From: Marchantia polymorpha subsp. ruderalis | Taxonomy: Eukaryota; Streptophyta; Marchantiopsida; Marchantiales; Marchantiaceae | Length of the DNA stretch: 64,000 bases | Direction: 5' to 3' | Assembly (NCBI GenBank): GCA_037833965.1 | Contig: AP031351.1 | Span: 3,546,501 to 3,610,500, forward strand | In this document: positions 61,736 to 64,000 of the stretch, one piece after another | How the letters are laid out: the number at the start of each line of letters is the position of its first letter | How positions within the stretch are numbered: the stretch's first letter is position 1 | Notes under the pieces: model-generated | Told to the model about the DNA's origin: nothing | The model's database searches: none | What the model saw: only the letters and a program-made list of their open reading frames with translations | Made by a program: the position numbers and the translations under genes

Positions 61736-63213
61736 TTAGCGGCGACAGACGATGCCGCTGCCGCTGCCGGAGCTGCTGGAGCACTCGGCGGTGAAGGGCT
61801 GGAGGACATCGACGGGGCCCAGGGACTCGGGGGAGAACTGGTTGGCTTTGCAGTCGGCGTTGAGCAGGCCCGAGGCGATGAACCGATCCTCACCTCCGAG
61901 AACGGGCATCTTGACGCCGACCTTGGCGGGGCTCTGGTAGTTGGGCTGGTACGTCTGGCCCAGAACTCCGTTGACGTTGGCCGACAGGTTGTGGAACTTG
62001 AACTGCAGGTTGAGGTGGGCGAACACATCGTCGCTGGGCAGCTGGTAGTTGTGGGCGAGGTTCTCCTTCTCGGTGATGGGAACCACGGCCACCAGCAAGG
62101 TCAGCATGCGGTCGACGGTGATCTCGACCACGTTGGTCTCGTAGGTGCGCTCGACCTTGACGTCGCCGGACTCAGACCTCCAAATGGCGCCAACCTCTTC
62201 CTCCAGGGAGAATGCCACTCCGTCGTACGAGAAGATCAGCTGGTCGACGTTGTCGTTCCAGACCGACACCTTCTTGGCTCCGACGGAGAACGAGTGAGAC
62301 CCGAAGAGCAGTCCCAAGGCCTGGATCCAGGTGTAGTCCCTGTTGCGTCCCTCGGGCCTCAGACCGATGAAGTGACCGTTGATGTGCAAGTTCCTATCGG
62401 TCACCAAGCAGAAGTCCTCGTTCGACGCTCCGTGGAAGTAGAACATGGACCCGTCTCCTCCCACCAGGCGAGGGTCGTAGCAGATGGATCCGAATCCATA
62501 ACAGTTTGGCTTGCGGTCTGAATTGCACCGATCGTCATCAGTTTCCAACAATATAAGCTCAAATTCACATACATACGAATTCCCTGTACAGCTGTGGCTG
62601 CAGTCTCTCTCCCTCTGTACTGGTGGAAGCAGCTCGAGAGAATCCTCCATCCACCATCCAGCCGTGAGTCCAATTTGCTTATCTCAAAAATTTCATTAAC
62701 TGCAGCATGAGTAACCTTTCATATGTGCATGCAAACCTCGAAGCTCAGTGAAGAGCATCAGATCTATCGATGAGATTCGCTCGAGTCAATGTACCTGCCG
62801 GATGATGAGATGCTTGGCTAGCGAGCTATGATGATGTATGCGAGAAATGGATTGATTCAAAATGGTGAGACAGAAGGAGAATTGAGAAGAATTGAGAAAG
62901 GAATAAAGGATGTAGATTTTGTTCACGTACGCTTGCATGTGGCCTCGCATTTGACACAGTCGATGAAGCAGGCACTCCTTCCAGCTCCGAGGGTTGAACG
63001 CTTGGGGCACTCGTTGGGGCACGTGAGGAGCTTCAAGTAACATTTGCCGAGTCCGATACATCTGGCCCTCTCAGGAGCAGAGGCTGAAGCTTGGGACACC
63101 AGAACGTAGTCGTCTGGTTTGGCTGGGGTCGCTGCCATCGCGAGTCCTGCCAAGGCTACAAAAGCCACAGCCACGAAGGCAATTGCCACTGTGGATTTCA
63201 TCGGCACTGCCAT
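61736..63213 (-). CDS. Secreted Root_cap-domain (PF06830-type) protein
   Basis: Two - strand exons, 63213-62931 and 62517-61736, join in phase to 354 residues. Residues 1-27 are a signal peptide with a hydrophobic core ending GLAMA. A cysteine-rich stretch (about 53-95: CIGLGKCYLKLLTCPNECP, CFIDCVKCEATCK) leads across the intron into RKPNCYGFGSICYDPRLVGG. That cysteine-rich lead-in followed by the domain is the standard layout of Root_cap/LEA-related plant proteins. Further domain blocks are GSMFYFHGASNEDFCLVTD, NLHINGHFIG, YTWIQALGLLFGSHSFSVGA, HNYQLP, FAHLNLQFKF, GVLGQTY and KMPVLGGEDRF. A Ser/Gly-rich tail ends the protein. Family members are extracellular; molecular function is unknown. 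The intron joint gives a CKHRKPNC junction. The gene is GC-rich and has a TATA box about 150 bp upstream. Confidence 0.93.
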
Positions 63214-63361
63214 GATTGTGACTGAGGGTGCTGATTCTCTCGACTCTCTCGCTCTTCCACGAGTAGAGAGCGAGGTGAGATGCGAGTGAGGGAGATGAGA
63301 TGAAAGAGGGAGAGAGAGAGAGAAGATGGAATGAGATGATTGTCCAGCGACGATCCGGTGC

Positions 63362-63369
63362 TTATATAG
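63362..63369 (-). promoter_or_regulatory. TATA box of the Root_cap gene
   Basis: The - strand reads CTATATAAGC here, about 150 bp upstream of the ATG at 63213. This is a good TATA match at a distance that leaves a 5' UTR of roughly 110-120 bases. Confidence 0.6.
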
Positions 63370-63399
63370 CGTATCAGTGAACGACTTTCAGCTGGTGAA

Positions 63400-63435
63400 G
63401 AAGATCCATCTCGCTTGCGCGTCAGATGGATCTTC
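63400..63435. repeat. 12-bp inverted repeat in the Root_cap promoter
   Basis: GAAGATCCATCT (63400-63411) pairs exactly with AGATGGATCTTC (63424-63435) across 12 bases. It lies about 30 bp upstream of the TATA box on the transcribed strand, a position suitable for a dimeric regulator site. Confidence 0.7.
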
Positions 63436-64000
63436 GGTACCAAGTTGCGCAAGCTCAGCACTCGCAAGTGGTGGAAGTGTCTGTCACGTACTTTCGAATA
63501 GACGTGCCATTGTCGCCGCCTGATCCCTCCCTCCCTCCCTCCCTTTGCAGCTACGTTTGCTGGCATCATCATGAAGCCATGAATCCGATCCCATGCACGC
63601 AGTGTAGCATGCTTATGCATCATTCTCCTCCTCCTCCTCTCTCCATCAATCGATCCTCCCTCCCTCCATCATCATCATCCTCTTCTGAGACCCGGGCCTC
63701 CTCTCCTCCGCCATCTCTCTCTCGACGTGCTCTCCCTCTCTTTCAGATCTCTAGATCGTGCCAACCTTCTCTCCTCGCGCCGCCACAAGGCATCAGACCA
63801 TCAATCATCCTCGAAATCAATCAATTAATCAATATCTTTATCTTTCTACTCGTCTCAGTCCCTACATTCCCGCGGCTTCCTGAATACATTCCTTCTCAGG
63901 CAGCCCCAGCAGCATGTCTGGGTCTGTTTGTCAACGAGATATTTTAATCTTGCGCATCCCGATGCGTCCTTTCTTCGGCACCAAATACTGAGCACCCACT

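Larger units (their letters stand above)
63214..64000. other. Promoter side of the Root_cap gene
   Basis: On the - strand this is upstream of the Root_cap gene. Next to the ATG is a GA/CT-rich tract (about 63230-63330) that probably lies in the 5' UTR. Then come a TATA box (63362-63369) and a 12-bp hairpin (63400-63435). Beyond, CCCT and CT microsatellites fill 63525-63740. No other gene is seen before the window ends. Confidence 0.55.

Noticed and set aside
61991..62521. 176-codon + strand frame across the Root_cap exon
   Set aside because: It is antisense to the conserved Root_cap domain and is explained by base composition.
1..64000. A prokaryote-like defence, CRISPR or clustered pathway system
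   Set aside because: The genes are intron-bearing plant genes with unrelated roles. No regular spacer-repeat array and no co-oriented enzyme cluster are present.

Overview
The window is nuclear DNA of a land plant. Genes have many short exons joined by GT-AG introns. The encoded proteins are closest, from memory of the families, to Arabidopsis proteins (ASG2, CYP65/PUB49, RRP45, HCT-type BAHD enzymes, Root_cap proteins). The wide AT-rich spacers hold eroded plant-type Copia elements. A bryophyte, perhaps a liverwort such as Marchantia, is my best guess from protein divergence and gene style; this is inference, not proof.

Seven protein-coding genes could be assembled exon by exon, with every splice phase checked by hand. 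On the + strand: an ASG2/WDTC1-like DDB1-CUL4 substrate receptor (6136-20939, 19 exons); a U-box cyclophilin of the CYP65/PUB49/PPIL2 family (24393-28210, 11 exons); the exosome subunit RRP45 (31574-34758, 9 exons); an unfamiliar 524-residue protein with a proline/serine-rich head, a helical middle and a C-terminal DC1 zinc finger (40179-41946, 2 exons); and a plastid-targeted protein of unknown function (49548-52069, 3 exons). On the - strand: an HCT-like BAHD acyltransferase (42935-44743, 2 exons) and a secreted Root_cap-domain protein (61736-63213, 2 exons). The first three are housekeeping genes for ubiquitin-linked control, protein folding in the spliceosome or nucleus, and RNA decay. The last four are GC-rich, have few introns, and look like specialised or lineage genes. 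I see no operon-like or clustered pathway logic.

Layout: 1-4.7 kb AT-rich spacer; 4743-5292 an intact-looking hAT-type MITE with an 8-bp target duplication; 6.1-20.9 kb ASG2-like gene with two antisense Copia fossils in introns; 21-24.4 kb spacer with another Copia scrap; 24.4-34.8 kb CYP65 and RRP45 genes separated by a scrambled Copia locus (29.1-30.5 kb) built around inverted primer-binding-site leaders; 34.8-40.2 kb AT-rich spacer; 40.2-44.7 kb the DC1 gene and BAHD gene; 44.7-49.5 kb spacer; 49.5-52.1 kb plastid protein; 52.1-61.7 kb repeat-rich spacer holding a decayed pogo/Tigger-like transposase, a 519-bp foldback element and several short duplications; 61.7-63.2 kb Root_cap gene and its promoter.

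I found no CRISPR array, rRNA, convincing tRNA or defence-type island. The most notable items are the hAT MITE, the DC1 protein, the HCT-like enzyme lacking the arginine handle, the conserved CaaX end on the ASG2-like protein, and a Root_cap gene that would be striking if the host is rootless.
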